Part shown: in pieces, positions 9,080 through 18,078 of the stretch
Numbering within the stretch: position 1 is the stretch's first letter
Layout: every line of letters starts with the position of its first letter
From: Deltaproteobacteria bacterium
GTDB taxonomy: Bacteria > Myxococcota > Myxococcia > Myxococcales > 40CM-4-68-19
Assembly (NCBI GenBank): GCA_005879315.1
Contig: VBLC01000070.1
Span: 1-63,453 of the forward strand
DNA length: 63,453 nt
Direction: 5' to 3'
Notes under the pieces: model-generated
What the model was told of the DNA's origin: nothing
The model's input: the letters and a program-made list of their open reading frames with translations, nothing else
Database searches by the model: none
Position numbers and translations under genes: made by a program

Positions 9080-9841
9080 ATGATCGACGTGGAACGGCTC
9101 GCCCGAGACCTGGACGCGGCGCTGCTCGCGCGCGAGGAGATCGCGCCGCTGAGGAAGACCTACGGTGACTTCGATCTGGAGACCGCCTATCGGGTGCAGG
9201 AGCGCGGCATCGCCCTGCGTCTTTCCCGCGGCGAGAAGATCGTCGGTTACAAGATGGGTCTCACTTCGGCCGCAAAGCGCGCGCAGATGAACCTCGACGC
9301 GCCAATTTACGGCGTGCTCACCGACGCGATGCGCGCCGGCCGTGAGCTGCGCGTGGCGGAGGGCGTGCATCCCAAGATCGAGCCGGAGATCGCCTTCGTC
9401 ACCTCGCGCGAGCTGCGCGGCAAGATCTCGCGCGCAGAGGCGCTGGCAGCCTGCAGCGGCGTGGCGGCCGCGCTGGAGGTGCTCGACTCGCGCTTCGTCG
9501 GCTTCAAGTATTTTTCCCTGCCCGACGTGGTGGCGGACAATTGCTCGTCCTGGCGATTCGTGCTCGGTCCGGTCTCGCCTCCGCTCGACACCGGCGGTTT
9601 GCGCATGCGTATGCTCGTCGACGGTCGCGTCGTGCAGGAGGCGGACTCCAACTCCATTTCCGGGCATCCCCTCGAGTCCCTGATGCAGCTCGCCGCGATG
9701 CTCGACGCGCACGGCCGCTCGCTGCCGGCGGGAAGCATCGTCCTTGCGGGAGCGGCGACGGTGGCCGAGCCGCTCCGGCCCGGGATCGAAGTCTCGCTGG
9801 AGGTAGACGCGCTTCGTGCGGTGCGGATCCGGGCCGTCTGA
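9080..9841 (+). CDS. amnE: 4-oxalocrotonate decarboxylase / 2-keto-4-pentenoate hydratase family
   Basis: 253 residues. Family hallmark GYKMGLTSAAKRAQM with PIYGVLTDAM, then KIEPEIAFV for metal binding, and a C-terminal AGAATVAEPLRPG. Decarboxylases and hydratases of this family are homologous and hard to separate by eye. Following the aminomuconate deaminase, a 2-oxo-3-hexenedioate (oxalocrotonate) decarboxylase producing 2-oxopent-4-enoate is the simplest reading. It is divergent from the kyn operon. The hydratase and aldolase needed afterwards are not in this window. Confidence 0.85.
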   Translation: MIDVERLARDLDAALLAREEIAPLRKTYGDFDLETAYRVQERGIALRLSRGEKIVGYKMGLTSAAKRAQMNLDAPIYGVLTDAMRAGRELRVAEGVHPKIEPEIAFVTSRELRGKISRAEALAACSGVAAALEVLDSRFVGFKYFSLPDVVADNCSSWRFVLGPVSPPLDTGGLRMRMLVDGRVVQEADSNSISGHPLESLMQLAAMLDAHGRSLPAGSIVLAGAATVAEPLRPGIEVSLEVDALRAVRIRAV

Positions 9842-12109
9842 CTACTCCAGCTGTGCGCAGGCGGGCGCCGTGCCGGTGGGCTTGATCGAGGCCGCGAAGC
9901 GATCGAGCGCGGCGCGGGCCGCGTCGCTCCCCTCGAGGCGCACCAGCGTCAAGGCTGCCTTGCCCTCGCAGAAGGACCCGACCTCGATGCGCAGGTCGAG
10001 GCCGCCCCCTTCCATCTTCCAGCTGCGCTCCTCGGCCGCGACGCCGGCGAGGACGCGGCGCACCCTGCCTGCGTAGCTGAGGTGGCCGCCGCCCTGCGAC
10101 GCGCTGATCTGCGCCGCGGCGGTATCGAAGAAGGATTCCAGCGACTCGCCGGCGAGCGGCTGCGAGACGAAGGAGAGGCTGGCCGACCCGCCCACCGGGC
10201 CGCTCCGCTTGATGGAGATCTCCGCCGCGGCGTTGCTCGAGTCGAGCTCATAGCCCTCGGGGACCGGGCCCTCCAAAGACAGCCAGGAGCTGACGAACCG
10301 GCCGTCCTCGACGCGCGCCGGCTCGGGAGGGGCGGGCGGCGGGGGAACATCGCCGAGCGGCGGAGCTCCTTTCGAGGGCGCCGCGCGCGCAGCCAGCGCG
10401 GCGCCGAGGGCCGCATCGAGGTCGATCGATCCGCGCGCCGCCGCGACGCGATCTTTTTCGCCTCTCACCTTGCTCGTCGCGGCGATGGTCCATCCCGCCG
10501 CCCCCGCCGGCGATGCGGCCTCCTCCCAGCAGGGCGACTGCATGCGCAGCAAGTTGGCCATGCCCGTCGCGGCGTCTTCGCTCCAGAGGGAAACCCAGAG
10601 CAGCGAGAGCGAACGGCGCGGGCCTTCGACGATGGTGTACGCATCGCCCGCCCACCGGCGCGCGAAATCGCCGATCACGGCTTTCTCCACGCACGACTCG
10701 AGCGCGACGCGCGTGCCCAATTCCCCCATGCGTCCCGTGGCGATCACGCGCGTCCCCGCCGGAGCGGCGGGCGGGGCGATCGCGGCCGGCATTTCGCCGG
10801 CGAAGTACGCATCGGGATGCAAGAGCTGATGGCTGCTCAGAGGGGGATTCTTGAACATGCGATCGACGAGAGCGAACCCGCCGCGCGCGTAGACGTCCGC
10901 GACCAGAGCCAGCCCGGCAGAGTAAGGAAGGAGCAATTCCTCGCGCACGATCGCGGGCGCCTTGAGCAGCTCGGAGGAATGGCCGCTCATGCGCAAGAGG
11001 GAGTCCGTGTCGAGCGCCTTGAGCGCTGCGGCCGAGCTCGCGATCGCGGCCTTGATCGGCCTGCGGGCGCGCTTCGCGCCGTAGGCCGCCATCACCGCCA
11101 TGGCGTCGCCTTCGTAGAGCGCCAGCCGGGCGAGGCGCGCGTCGTCGTCGGGCAGCGAGGCCGGATCGGGGAAGCCGAAATTCTGGTCCTGCAGCGCGTG
11201 CTCGATCTCGTGGGCGAGGATCAGCCGCAGCCCGTCTGGCCCTGCCGAGCCGCCGACGTCCTTGCGCACGATCAGCTGCTTGGTGAAGGGATCGTAGAAG
11301 CCGGCCACCTGCTCGTCGAGGACAGCGAGGAGGATTTTCGCCGGATCGGCGGAGGCGGGAGCGAGGTTGAAGGCGAGCCAGCGTGCCCGCTCGGCGGCGA
11401 CCAGCGCAGGCGTCAGCTCCTTCTGCGCCCGCTCGCGCAGGGCCGCGGAAAAGAGCTTGGCGTCGAGGATCTGCACCTTGAGATTCGCCTTGCGCCGCAA
11501 CCCGCGCAGCGACTCGAGGTCGGAAGTGATCTGGCGGATGAGAGTGATCAGCGGATCCGCGGTGGCCTCGGAGAGTTTTTCCAGCTTCGGCGGGGGGCTC
11601 GGAGCTCTCTGTGGGGCGGGTTCGACAGCTTTCGGCGGGGGCGGCGCAGGTTCCGGAACTCTCGCGCCGGGCATCCGCAGGGTGCCCGGCCGCTGTGCCG
11701 GCTCCTGGGCGGGCGCCTCGATCCCCAGCGCCGTCCGCAAGAGCTTCGGCACCTTGGCGCGCGCGTCTTCCTTCAGCTGATCGATCCCGATGCCGACGAT
11801 GCGCGCCGTCCCCGCAGGCGTCGTCGAGCCGGACCGGTAGACGCCGAGCGCCACCATCGTTGCGCCCTCGATGCGGCCCGCGCGGCCGAAGATCACCGCC
11901 GTCGCTCCCAGCTGCTGCCGCGCCGCGCTCGGATCCTGCGGCGCGCCAGCAGCGTCGAGCACGGCGAATCCCGGCAGTGCGGCGCGGGCGACAGCGCGAA
12001 CCTCCTCCTCGAACGACGCCGCCTCGGCCGGCGAGAGCGCCCCGCGCGAGTCGATGGGCAGCACCGCGACGCTGTTTGCAGCCGCGCAGATCAGAGCGAG
12101 AAGCATCAT
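9842..12109 (-). CDS. Secreted zinc metallopeptidase-like protein
   Basis: 755 residues, not matched to a named protein. An N-terminal signal-like stretch (MMLLALICAAANSVA) leads into a domain beginning AVLPIDSRG (about 15-130). A Pro-rich linker (145-175) follows. A gluzincin-like core then shows LAHEIEHALQDQ (His300, Glu301, His304) and, about 30 residues on, LYEGDA (Glu333), a plausible third zinc ligand. The C-terminal 400 residues are unassigned, with a second Pro-rich linker. The start uses overlapping ATGATG within the stop of the upstream aminopeptidase fusion, so the pair is coupled and likely acts in the same compartment (periplasm or outside). Confidence 0.7.
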   Translation of the reverse strand: MMLLALICAAANSVAVLPIDSRGALSPAEAASFEEEVRAVARAALPGFAVLDAAGAPQDPSAARQQLGATAVIFGRAGRIEGATMVALGVYRSGSTTPAGTARIVGIGIDQLKEDARAKVPKLLRTALGIEAPAQEPAQRPGTLRMPGARVPEPAPPPPKAVEPAPQRAPSPPPKLEKLSEATADPLITLIRQITSDLESLRGLRRKANLKVQILDAKLFSAALRERAQKELTPALVAAERARWLAFNLAPASADPAKILLAVLDEQVAGFYDPFTKQLIVRKDVGGSAGPDGLRLILAHEIEHALQDQNFGFPDPASLPDDDARLARLALYEGDAMAVMAAYGAKRARRPIKAAIASSAAALKALDTDSLLRMSGHSSELLKAPAIVREELLLPYSAGLALVADVYARGGFALVDRMFKNPPLSSHQLLHPDAYFAGEMPAAIAPPAAPAGTRVIATGRMGELGTRVALESCVEKAVIGDFARRWAGDAYTIVEGPRRSLSLLWVSLWSEDAATGMANLLRMQSPCWEEAASPAGAAGWTIAATSKVRGEKDRVAAARGSIDLDAALGAALAARAAPSKGAPPLGDVPPPPAPPEPARVEDGRFVSSWLSLEGPVPEGYELDSSNAAAEISIKRSGPVGGSASLSFVSQPLAGESLESFFDTAAAQISASQGGGHLSYAGRVRRVLAGVAAEERSWKMEGGGLDLRIEVGSFCEGKAALTLVRLEGSDAARAALDRFAASIKPTGTAPACAQLE

Positions 12110-15100
12110 CGCGTCGCGTGCCGCTCCGGCTGGCGATTGAGGAAGGCCACGACGGAGGGAGAGGCGCGCGAACGGAAAGCGGAGCACTGCCGGATGTTCT
12201 CTGCCGTCTGCGCGAACCGCCGCTCGCCGCCGGGGAAGCGCGAGGCGCGCGGGCCGAAGAAGGACTCGACGTCGGCCAGGTGCTGCTGGTCGCAGAAGCC
12301 CGCCGCGACCGTCACCGCGCCTGCTCCCCAGTCGCGCGGCATGCGCGAGACCAGCGTGTCGAAGTTCTTCTCGAGGAATTGCAGCGCCAGATCTCGCGTG
12401 GGCGGCTGGTGCGCCGCGTTCATCAAGAGCGCGATCGACTCGCGCGCATCGAACTCGTCGGAGAGCGCGATCGGCATGGCCTGGCTGGCGATGGCCGGAT
12501 CGCGGAAGGACCCCATCGCGTCGAGGATGCGCTGGCGATCGACGCGCAGCTTCTCCCCCTTGGCAGCCTGCTGCAGGCGATCGAAGAGGGAGCGGTCGCC
12601 CTCGATGGCGGAGAGGTGCAGCGCCGTCGCCGCGAGCTCGGGAGTGAGCGAGGAGTGATCGTCGAGCCAGCGCAGCGCCGCCTGCTTCGCCTCGGCGCGG
12701 ATGCCCGGGTCTTCGCCGACATCGCCGACCAGGGCGAGCAGGGTCGGCCGCAGGAACGCAGCGTCCTCGTCCTCGCCCTTGCGCGCCTTGAATCCGAGCG
12801 AGGCCGCGCGCTTGGCGAAATTCTCGCGGACGAAGGCGGCGAAGCGCGGGCGCAGCTCATCCGGGACGAAGCCTTCGTCGCGGAGGAACTCCAGAACCGA
12901 CGCCGCCGTCTGCACCACGTGCCGGTCCTTGTCCTGCGCCATCGCTGGCACGAGCTCGAGCACGCGCCCGAGCTCTACCGTCCCCAGCCGCGCGGCGGCC
13001 AGCGCGTCCTGGAAGAGCATCATCTTCTCGGGCACGCTCAGCTTCGCCAGATTCTTGCCGAGGCTGAGAAGGCTGCTCTCGTCGAGCGCGGTCCGGTAGT
13101 AGCCGCTCGCGCCCGCGTTCGGCTCGATCCAGTCGGGGCAGGAAGAGAGCTCGATGGCGCCGGTCTTCTCCGTCAAGAGCGTGCAGCTGTGGCCGGCGGC
13201 GCTGCGCACGCAGACGGGCATTTGCCAGAGCTGCTCCTGCGCGGGCATCTGCGCGCCGAGCGGCACATAGCGCGCCTGCGACAGCTCCACTCTGCCTTTG
13301 CCGCCCTGGCACGACAACCGCGCCGCCACGAGCGGGAGCCCGGGCTGATCGAGGAAGGTGGAGAAGGCGGGCGCCACGTCCTTGCCGGCGTCGGCCGAGA
13401 TGGCGGCGAGGAATTCCTTCGCGGTGGCATTTCCGTCGGCGTGCTCGCGCAGGTAGCGCTGCACTCCGCTGCGGAATTTCTCGGCGCCGATCCACTGCTC
13501 GAACATGGCGATCACCGCCGCGCCCTTCTGGTAGGTGATGCCGTCGAAAGCGGTCTTGATGTCGCCCTCGCTGGTGATCGGCTGGCGGATGCGCCGCGCC
13601 GTCATCAGCCGATCCTGCGCCATGGCGTAGTTCGCCGAGGCGACGCGCTCGGCGTTCGCGTTCCAGCTCGGCTGGTAGCGCTCGACGGCCTTGAACGCCA
13701 TCCAGGTGGCGAACGCCTCGTTGAGCCAGATGTCGTCCCACCAGGCGGTGGTGACCATGTCGCCGAACCAGAGGTGGGCGAACTCGTGCGCTTCGACGCC
13801 GGCGGCGCGGCGGCGAAATTGCGGCGTCTCCTGGCCCGGCCGGACGAGATTGATCCGCTGATTGAAGGTGATGAGCCCCGGGTTCTCCATCGCGCCGGTG
13901 CCGAGCGGAATCTCGATCAGATCGAGCTTCGAATAATGGTAGGGAACGGCGAAATAGTCCTCGAGGATGTTCATCAGCGCAGGCGAGCTCTGCGCTGAAT
14001 ATTTCGCCCAGTCGGCCTTGCCGTGGGTCACCACGATGCCGACGGGCGCGCCGCTCTTCATCTTGCCGGCGTCGACGCGCTCGAACGGCCCTACTCCAAA
14101 AGCGAGCAGATAAGTCGGCAGCGGCCTCGTCTCGGCGAAGCGGACCGTGCGCATCTCGCCGCTCTGCTCCTCTTTTTCCGGCGGCGTATTGAAGTAGGCG
14201 GCGGCGTTCTTCGGCACCCGCAGCGAGAGGGTCCAGGGCACCTTGAAGGCGGGCTCGTCGAAGCTCGGCCAGATGCGCCGCGCCCCGAGCGGCTCGAGGT
14301 GGGTGAGGGCGTACCACTCGTTCTGCTCGCGCTGCCGGAAGGCGCCGTCGAAGTCGGTGCGCGACAGCTCGCCCTGCCAGTGGATCTTCAGGCTCGTCCT
14401 GCCCGCGGGCAGCGGCGGATCGAACTGGAAGCCGACGAAGCCCGGCTGCGCGTCGACGATGGACGCGCGCGGCTCGCTGTCGAGGATCTTGAGACCGTCG
14501 GCGTTGAGCCAGAGAAGGTTGGTGGGCGCATCGAGCACGAGCTCGATCTCCTCGCGGCCCTCGAACTGCGGCTGCGTCGGATCGACGGTCAGCTCGGCCG
14601 TCACGCGCGTCGGGCGCGCTCCGCCCGGCAAACGGAGGCGCGGCGGCTCGGGCCAGGCGTGCGCCCCTTCTGGCCGGACGAACTTGAGCGCGAAGCGATC
14701 GCTCGTCCCGCGCTTCTCCGCGGCCGCGCGCGGCGAGGAATTCCAGTCGCGCGTGTCCTGCGGATTGCGCAGGAAGCTCCCTTCGCCGAGCAGCTTGAAC
14801 CCCGCGCTCTGCACTTCGTCGCGCACCACCTGCTCGTCGATGCGGTGCAAGGTATTGGTGGCGCTGACGCCGCTGCCTGCCTGCGCGCTCGAATCGATCA
14901 CGACGTAGGTGCCGCCCGGCTGCAGCGCATTGAAGACGGCGCGATTCATCTTCATCCGGTTGAGCTTGGTGTTGACCACGTCGTGGTAGATGACGTTGAT
15001 GATCACGGCGTCGAGGTTCCTGGCCTCGGGCGGGAGTGGATCGTCGAAGTCGCGCTCGACCCTCACCACGTTCTTCATCGCCGCATGCGTGGAGCGCTCC

Positions 15101-15447
15101 GCCAGCGCATCCTTGAGGAAGCTCTGCACCCACGAGGGCGCATTCTGCATGTAGACCACGCCCGAGGGTCCGACCGCGCGCGCGAGCAGCTCGGTCGTGT
15201 ATCCGCCGCCCGCGCCGATCTCCGCCACTTTCATGCCTGGCTTGAGGTCGAGGAACTCGAGCATCTCGGCGGGACGGCGACCGGCGTCGAGCTTGCGGTC
15301 GGCCTCGCTGCGGTCGGGCGCGTCCACCACCGCACGCCACGCGGCGCGCGCGTCGGGCTTCGCCGCCTGTGCGGGCGAAGGAGCGGCGGCGGACTCTCCT
15401 TTGCAGGCGAAGAGGGCGCAAGCGAGCAGGGCAGCGGCGCGTCTCAT
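12106..15447 (-). CDS. Lipoprotein fusion: SAM methyltransferase-like domain plus M1 aminopeptidase
   Basis: 1113 residues with no internal stop. The lipobox LFAC puts the lipidated Cys at 15. Residues about 35-258 match predicted periplasmic methyltransferases of the COG4798 type: VAEIGAGGGYTTELLARAVG (74-93) and VIINVIYHDVV. From about 275 an M1 aminopeptidase follows: GAMEN exopeptidase motif (518-522), zinc site HEFAH (554-558) and NEAFATW with third ligand Glu577. A helical C-terminal region (about 800-1113) resembles the ERAP-like domain. M1 enzymes remove N-terminal residues from peptides. Why a SAM-binding fold would be exported is unclear. No frameshift is needed for the join, so it looks like a real fusion. 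Confidence 0.85.
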   Translation of the reverse strand: MRRAAALLACALFACKGESAAAPSPAQAAKPDARAAWRAVVDAPDRSEADRKLDAGRRPAEMLEFLDLKPGMKVAEIGAGGGYTTELLARAVGPSGVVYMQNAPSWVQSFLKDALAERSTHAAMKNVVRVERDFDDPLPPEARNLDAVIINVIYHDVVNTKLNRMKMNRAVFNALQPGGTYVVIDSSAQAGSGVSATNTLHRIDEQVVRDEVQSAGFKLLGEGSFLRNPQDTRDWNSSPRAAAEKRGTSDRFALKFVRPEGAHAWPEPPRLRLPGGARPTRVTAELTVDPTQPQFEGREEIELVLDAPTNLLWLNADGLKILDSEPRASIVDAQPGFVGFQFDPPLPAGRTSLKIHWQGELSRTDFDGAFRQREQNEWYALTHLEPLGARRIWPSFDEPAFKVPWTLSLRVPKNAAAYFNTPPEKEEQSGEMRTVRFAETRPLPTYLLAFGVGPFERVDAGKMKSGAPVGIVVTHGKADWAKYSAQSSPALMNILEDYFAVPYHYSKLDLIEIPLGTGAMENPGLITFNQRINLVRPGQETPQFRRRAAGVEAHEFAHLWFGDMVTTAWWDDIWLNEAFATWMAFKAVERYQPSWNANAERVASANYAMAQDRLMTARRIRQPITSEGDIKTAFDGITYQKGAAVIAMFEQWIGAEKFRSGVQRYLREHADGNATAKEFLAAISADAGKDVAPAFSTFLDQPGLPLVAARLSCQGGKGRVELSQARYVPLGAQMPAQEQLWQMPVCVRSAAGHSCTLLTEKTGAIELSSCPDWIEPNAGASGYYRTALDESSLLSLGKNLAKLSVPEKMMLFQDALAAARLGTVELGRVLELVPAMAQDKDRHVVQTAASVLEFLRDEGFVPDELRPRFAAFVRENFAKRAASLGFKARKGEDEDAAFLRPTLLALVGDVGEDPGIRAEAKQAALRWLDDHSSLTPELAATALHLSAIEGDRSLFDRLQQAAKGEKLRVDRQRILDAMGSFRDPAIASQAMPIALSDEFDARESIALLMNAAHQPPTRDLALQFLEKNFDTLVSRMPRDWGAGAVTVAAGFCDQQHLADVESFFGPRASRFPGGERRFAQTAENIRQCSAFRSRASPSVVAFLNRQPERHATR

Positions 15448-15519
15448 GATCGCTCCTTTTCCTGAAGAGGAGCTTCGCCTTAGCAGAGAGCAGAGCCGCC
15501 CGCCAGATGCGACCGTCGT

Positions 15520-16809
15520 TCAGGCTGCGAGCGGGGCGAAGGCTTCGACAGCAGCCGGCACCGGGGCGGGCCGCCCGGCGACGCGCAGTGCGAGCAGCAC
15601 CGCGCTCAGGCGGCCGACGGCTCCACAGAGAAAGAGCAGGTGCGCTGCGACCAGCGGCAGGCCGCCGAGGAGCGTCGAGGAAGGAAGGACTTTCACCAGC
15701 GCCCCTCCGCCGGCGGAGGCGATGCTGGTGCCGAGCCCGGCCGCGGCGGCGACGGCGGCGACGTAGAAGGATCTCTCGGGCGGCCTGGAGAGCTCGATGG
15801 GCAGGGAGAAGGTCGCGAGCGAAAGGCCGGCCATCGCCGTGCCGCAGAGCATGGCATCGATCGCGAGCGGCCAGAGCCGCTCCGGTGTGGCAAAGAGCCA
15901 GAGGAACGGGGAGAGGCCTTGTCCGATGGCGCAGAGGACCAGGACGCGCCGCGCGCCGGAGCGATCGAGCACGGTGCCCCAGAGCGGCGAGGCGATCGTG
16001 CGCGCGGCGGCGATGCCGGCGTTGTAGAGCGCCACGGCGGCGAAGCCCATCTGCAGATGGCCGATCATGTGCAAGGGATAGAAGGCGATGGAGAGGCCGC
16101 TCGCGGCGCTCCAGGCCAGCTGGAACGCGAGAAGCGGCCGCGCGCGCGGATCGCGAACGGGCGTGAGCGCTTCCTCCAGCGTGGGCAGCTCCGCTGGCGA
16201 TGCGCTGCGCGGCTCGTGCTGGCGGCGCAAGAGCGCGGTGGTGATGGCGCCGGCGAGAGAGGCGGCGAGCGAGAGCGCCGCGAGCGCAAGGCCGCCCTTG
16301 CCGCGCGAGCGGCCCACATCGAGCAACAGCCCCGCGGCGAGCGCGCTGCAGGTCGCCGCCATCGCGCACACTGACGTGCGCCGTCCGAAGTAGCGCCCGC
16401 GGACGGCGCCGGGAACCAGCTCGCCCATCCACGCCGTCCAGGCATTGTTGCCGACGACACCGAGGGTCGAGGTGAGAAAAGCGCAGGCGAGAAAGATCGC
16501 CTGGCGCGCGGCCGGCGCGAGGGAGACGAAGGGCAGCGCGACGAGCGGCAGTACGGCCTGCCGCGAGATCGCCACCATCCACAGCGCCGTCCGGCGGCTG
16601 CCGAAGCGGCGCGTGCAAAATGCTGCGGGCAGGTGGACGAGCTGCGCCGCGAAGGGGAGCGCGCCGAGCACGCCGATGAGAAAGGGCGAGAGCTCGAGAT
16701 AGAGCGCCCAGGCTGTCAGCGTCCCGCCCGCCGCGCAGGCGCCCACCAGCTCGGCGAATGCGCCCTCGAGCAGCGAGGCGCGAAGCGAGCGTCGGATCGG
16801 CGAGGGCAC
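15520..16809 (-). CDS. MFS transporter
   Basis: 429 residues with about twelve hydrophobic segments. MFS features include the loop 2-3 motif RRFGSRRTALWMVAISR and AWMGELVPGAVRGRYFGRRT. The start is taken as GTG at 16809 because GGGAGG lies seven bases upstream; an in-frame ATG at 16908 would add 33 residues of non-membrane sequence without a ribosome site. The substrate cannot be told. It does not overlap its neighbours and is probably monocistronic. Confidence 0.8.
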   Translation of the reverse strand: MPSPIRRSLRASLLEGAFAELVGACAAGGTLTAWALYLELSPFLIGVLGALPFAAQLVHLPAAFCTRRFGSRRTALWMVAISRQAVLPLVALPFVSLAPAARQAIFLACAFLTSTLGVVGNNAWTAWMGELVPGAVRGRYFGRRTSVCAMAATCSALAAGLLLDVGRSRGKGGLALAALSLAASLAGAITTALLRRQHEPRSASPAELPTLEEALTPVRDPRARPLLAFQLAWSAASGLSIAFYPLHMIGHLQMGFAAVALYNAGIAAARTIASPLWGTVLDRSGARRVLVLCAIGQGLSPFLWLFATPERLWPLAIDAMLCGTAMAGLSLATFSLPIELSRPPERSFYVAAVAAAAGLGTSIASAGGGALVKVLPSSTLLGGLPLVAAHLLFLCGAVGRLSAVLLALRVAGRPAPVPAAVEAFAPLAA

Positions 16810-16958
16810 TCTGTACCCTCCCACGAGAGCCGAGGTGGCAGGCAAGGGTGCGATTGTGCGCAGGGAGTGTCTGCGGGCGAGCGCCTGTAGGAGCGTTCCA
16901 ACGCGCAAGCTCGCTTCCCGACGGAGCGGGACCTACCTTTTCCGAAAGGAGGTAGAGC

Positions 16959-17111
16959 ATGCTCTGGACCATCACCGTCATTCTGCTCGTCCTCTGGGTC
17001 CTGGGTCTGGTGTCTGGATCCACCATGGGCGCATGGGTCCACATCCTGCTCGTGCTCGCGATCATCAGCCTCATCTTCGCAGTCATGCGTCGCGGCGCGG
17101 CTGTGCCCTGA
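16959..17111 (+). CDS. lmo0937-family small membrane protein
   Basis: 50 residues with two hydrophobic helices separated by a short GSTMGAW turn, ending MRRGAAVP. This is the typical pattern of the lmo0937 family, found as stress-associated small membrane proteins in many bacteria; function unknown. A perfect AAAGGAGG (16945-16952) stands six bases before the ATG, and a strong terminator follows, so it is an independent and probably well-expressed unit. Confidence 0.85.
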   Translation: MLWTITVILLVLWVLGLVSGSTMGAWVHILLVLAIISLIFAVMRRGAAVP

Positions 17112-17142
17112 CCGGAGGTCCTCCCGAGCTTGGGGGGAAGTG

Positions 17143-17176
17143 AAGGGCGGTTCCCCAAAAAGGAATCGCCCTTTTT
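17143..17176 (+). terminator. Rho-independent terminator
   Basis: AAGGGCGGTTCC (17143-17154) pairs with GGAATCGCCCTT (17162-17173), a 12-base stem with one G-T wobble and a seven-base A-rich loop, followed by a short T run. It ends the small membrane protein transcript and lies between convergent genes. Confidence 0.85.
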
Positions 17177-18078
17177 CATTGCCCGCGGGGAAGCTTCTGC
17201 TTCAGCGACAACAGCGGCTCGAAGAGATCGCCCAGCTCCCCGGTCCGGCGGAGCACCTCTTGCGCATCGAACGAGAGCAGCGCCGCATCTTTCTTGCGAG
17301 AGCAGCGGCGCACCTCGTCCCAGGTCACGGGAGTCGAGACGGTGGGCCGCTCGCGCGCGCGCAGCGAGTAGACGCAGATGGTGGTCTTGTGCGGATCGTT
17401 CTGGCTCCAGTCGACCAGCACCTTGCCGGGGCGGAGTGACTTCTTCATGTTGGAGACGATCAGATCGGGACGCTGCGCCGCCAGCGTCCGAGCGACGGCC
17501 AAGGCAAAGGGCTTGGTCTCGCCGTACGTCGCCCGGGAGTTGAGCGGCAGATAGATCTGCAATCCTTTGGAACCGGAAGTCTTCGCAAACGATTGCAGAC
17601 CGAGATGATCGAACATCCCTTTGAGGAGAAGGGCCACTTCGCAGCACTGGACGAGACCGGCCGGCGCGCCAGGGTCGAGATCGAAGACCACCGCATCCGG
17701 CCGCTCACTCTTGCGGTGCAAGGGGACATGCAGCTCCAGGTCGGCGAGGTTGGCCGCCCAAGCCAGCGTGGCCACGTCCTGCACCAGGCAGTACCGCACC
17801 TCTCGCTGGCTCTGATCGCTCCACACCGCCGCGGTCTTCACCCAGTCCGGCCGGTGCGAGGGGCACTGCTTCTCGAAAAAGAATTCCCCCTCGACGCCGT
17901 CGGGATAGCGCTTCATCGTCAGCGGCCGGTCGCGCAGGTGGGGCAGGAGCAAAGGCGCGATCCGCAGGTAGTAGTCGATCACCTGCGCCTTGGTGAAGCC
18001 CGCCTTGGGATAGAGGACCTTGTCGAGGTTGCTGAGCTTGAGGCGTTTTCCCTGGACGGTGACCTCCTGCGAGGTCAA
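17176..18078 (-). CDS. ligD: Stand-alone LigD polymerase domain (NHEJ primase-polymerase)
   Basis: 300 residues covering only the archaeo-eukaryotic-primase-type polymerase module of LigD. Seen: LSNLDKVLYP at the start, LTMKRYPDGVEGEFFFEKQ, the catalytic VVFDLDPG, TSGSKGLQIYLPL and RERPTVSTPVTWDEV. It fills and extends ends during Ku-dependent end joining. The nuclease and ligase modules found fused in Pseudomonas and Mycobacterium LigD are absent. The ATG at 18078 overlaps the ku stop (ATGA). Confidence 0.93.
   Translation of the reverse strand: MTSQEVTVQGKRLKLSNLDKVLYPKAGFTKAQVIDYYLRIAPLLLPHLRDRPLTMKRYPDGVEGEFFFEKQCPSHRPDWVKTAAVWSDQSQREVRYCLVQDVATLAWAANLADLELHVPLHRKSERPDAVVFDLDPGAPAGLVQCCEVALLLKGMFDHLGLQSFAKTSGSKGLQIYLPLNSRATYGETKPFALAVARTLAAQRPDLIVSNMKKSLRPGKVLVDWSQNDPHKTTICVYSLRARERPTVSTPVTWDEVRRCSRKKDAALLSFDAQEVLRRTGELGDLFEPLLSLKQKLPRGQ

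Noticed and set aside
12857-17647. 1596-residue - strand ORF
   Set aside because: Arg/Ala-rich out-of-frame shadow of the M1 fusion, MFS and LigD genes.
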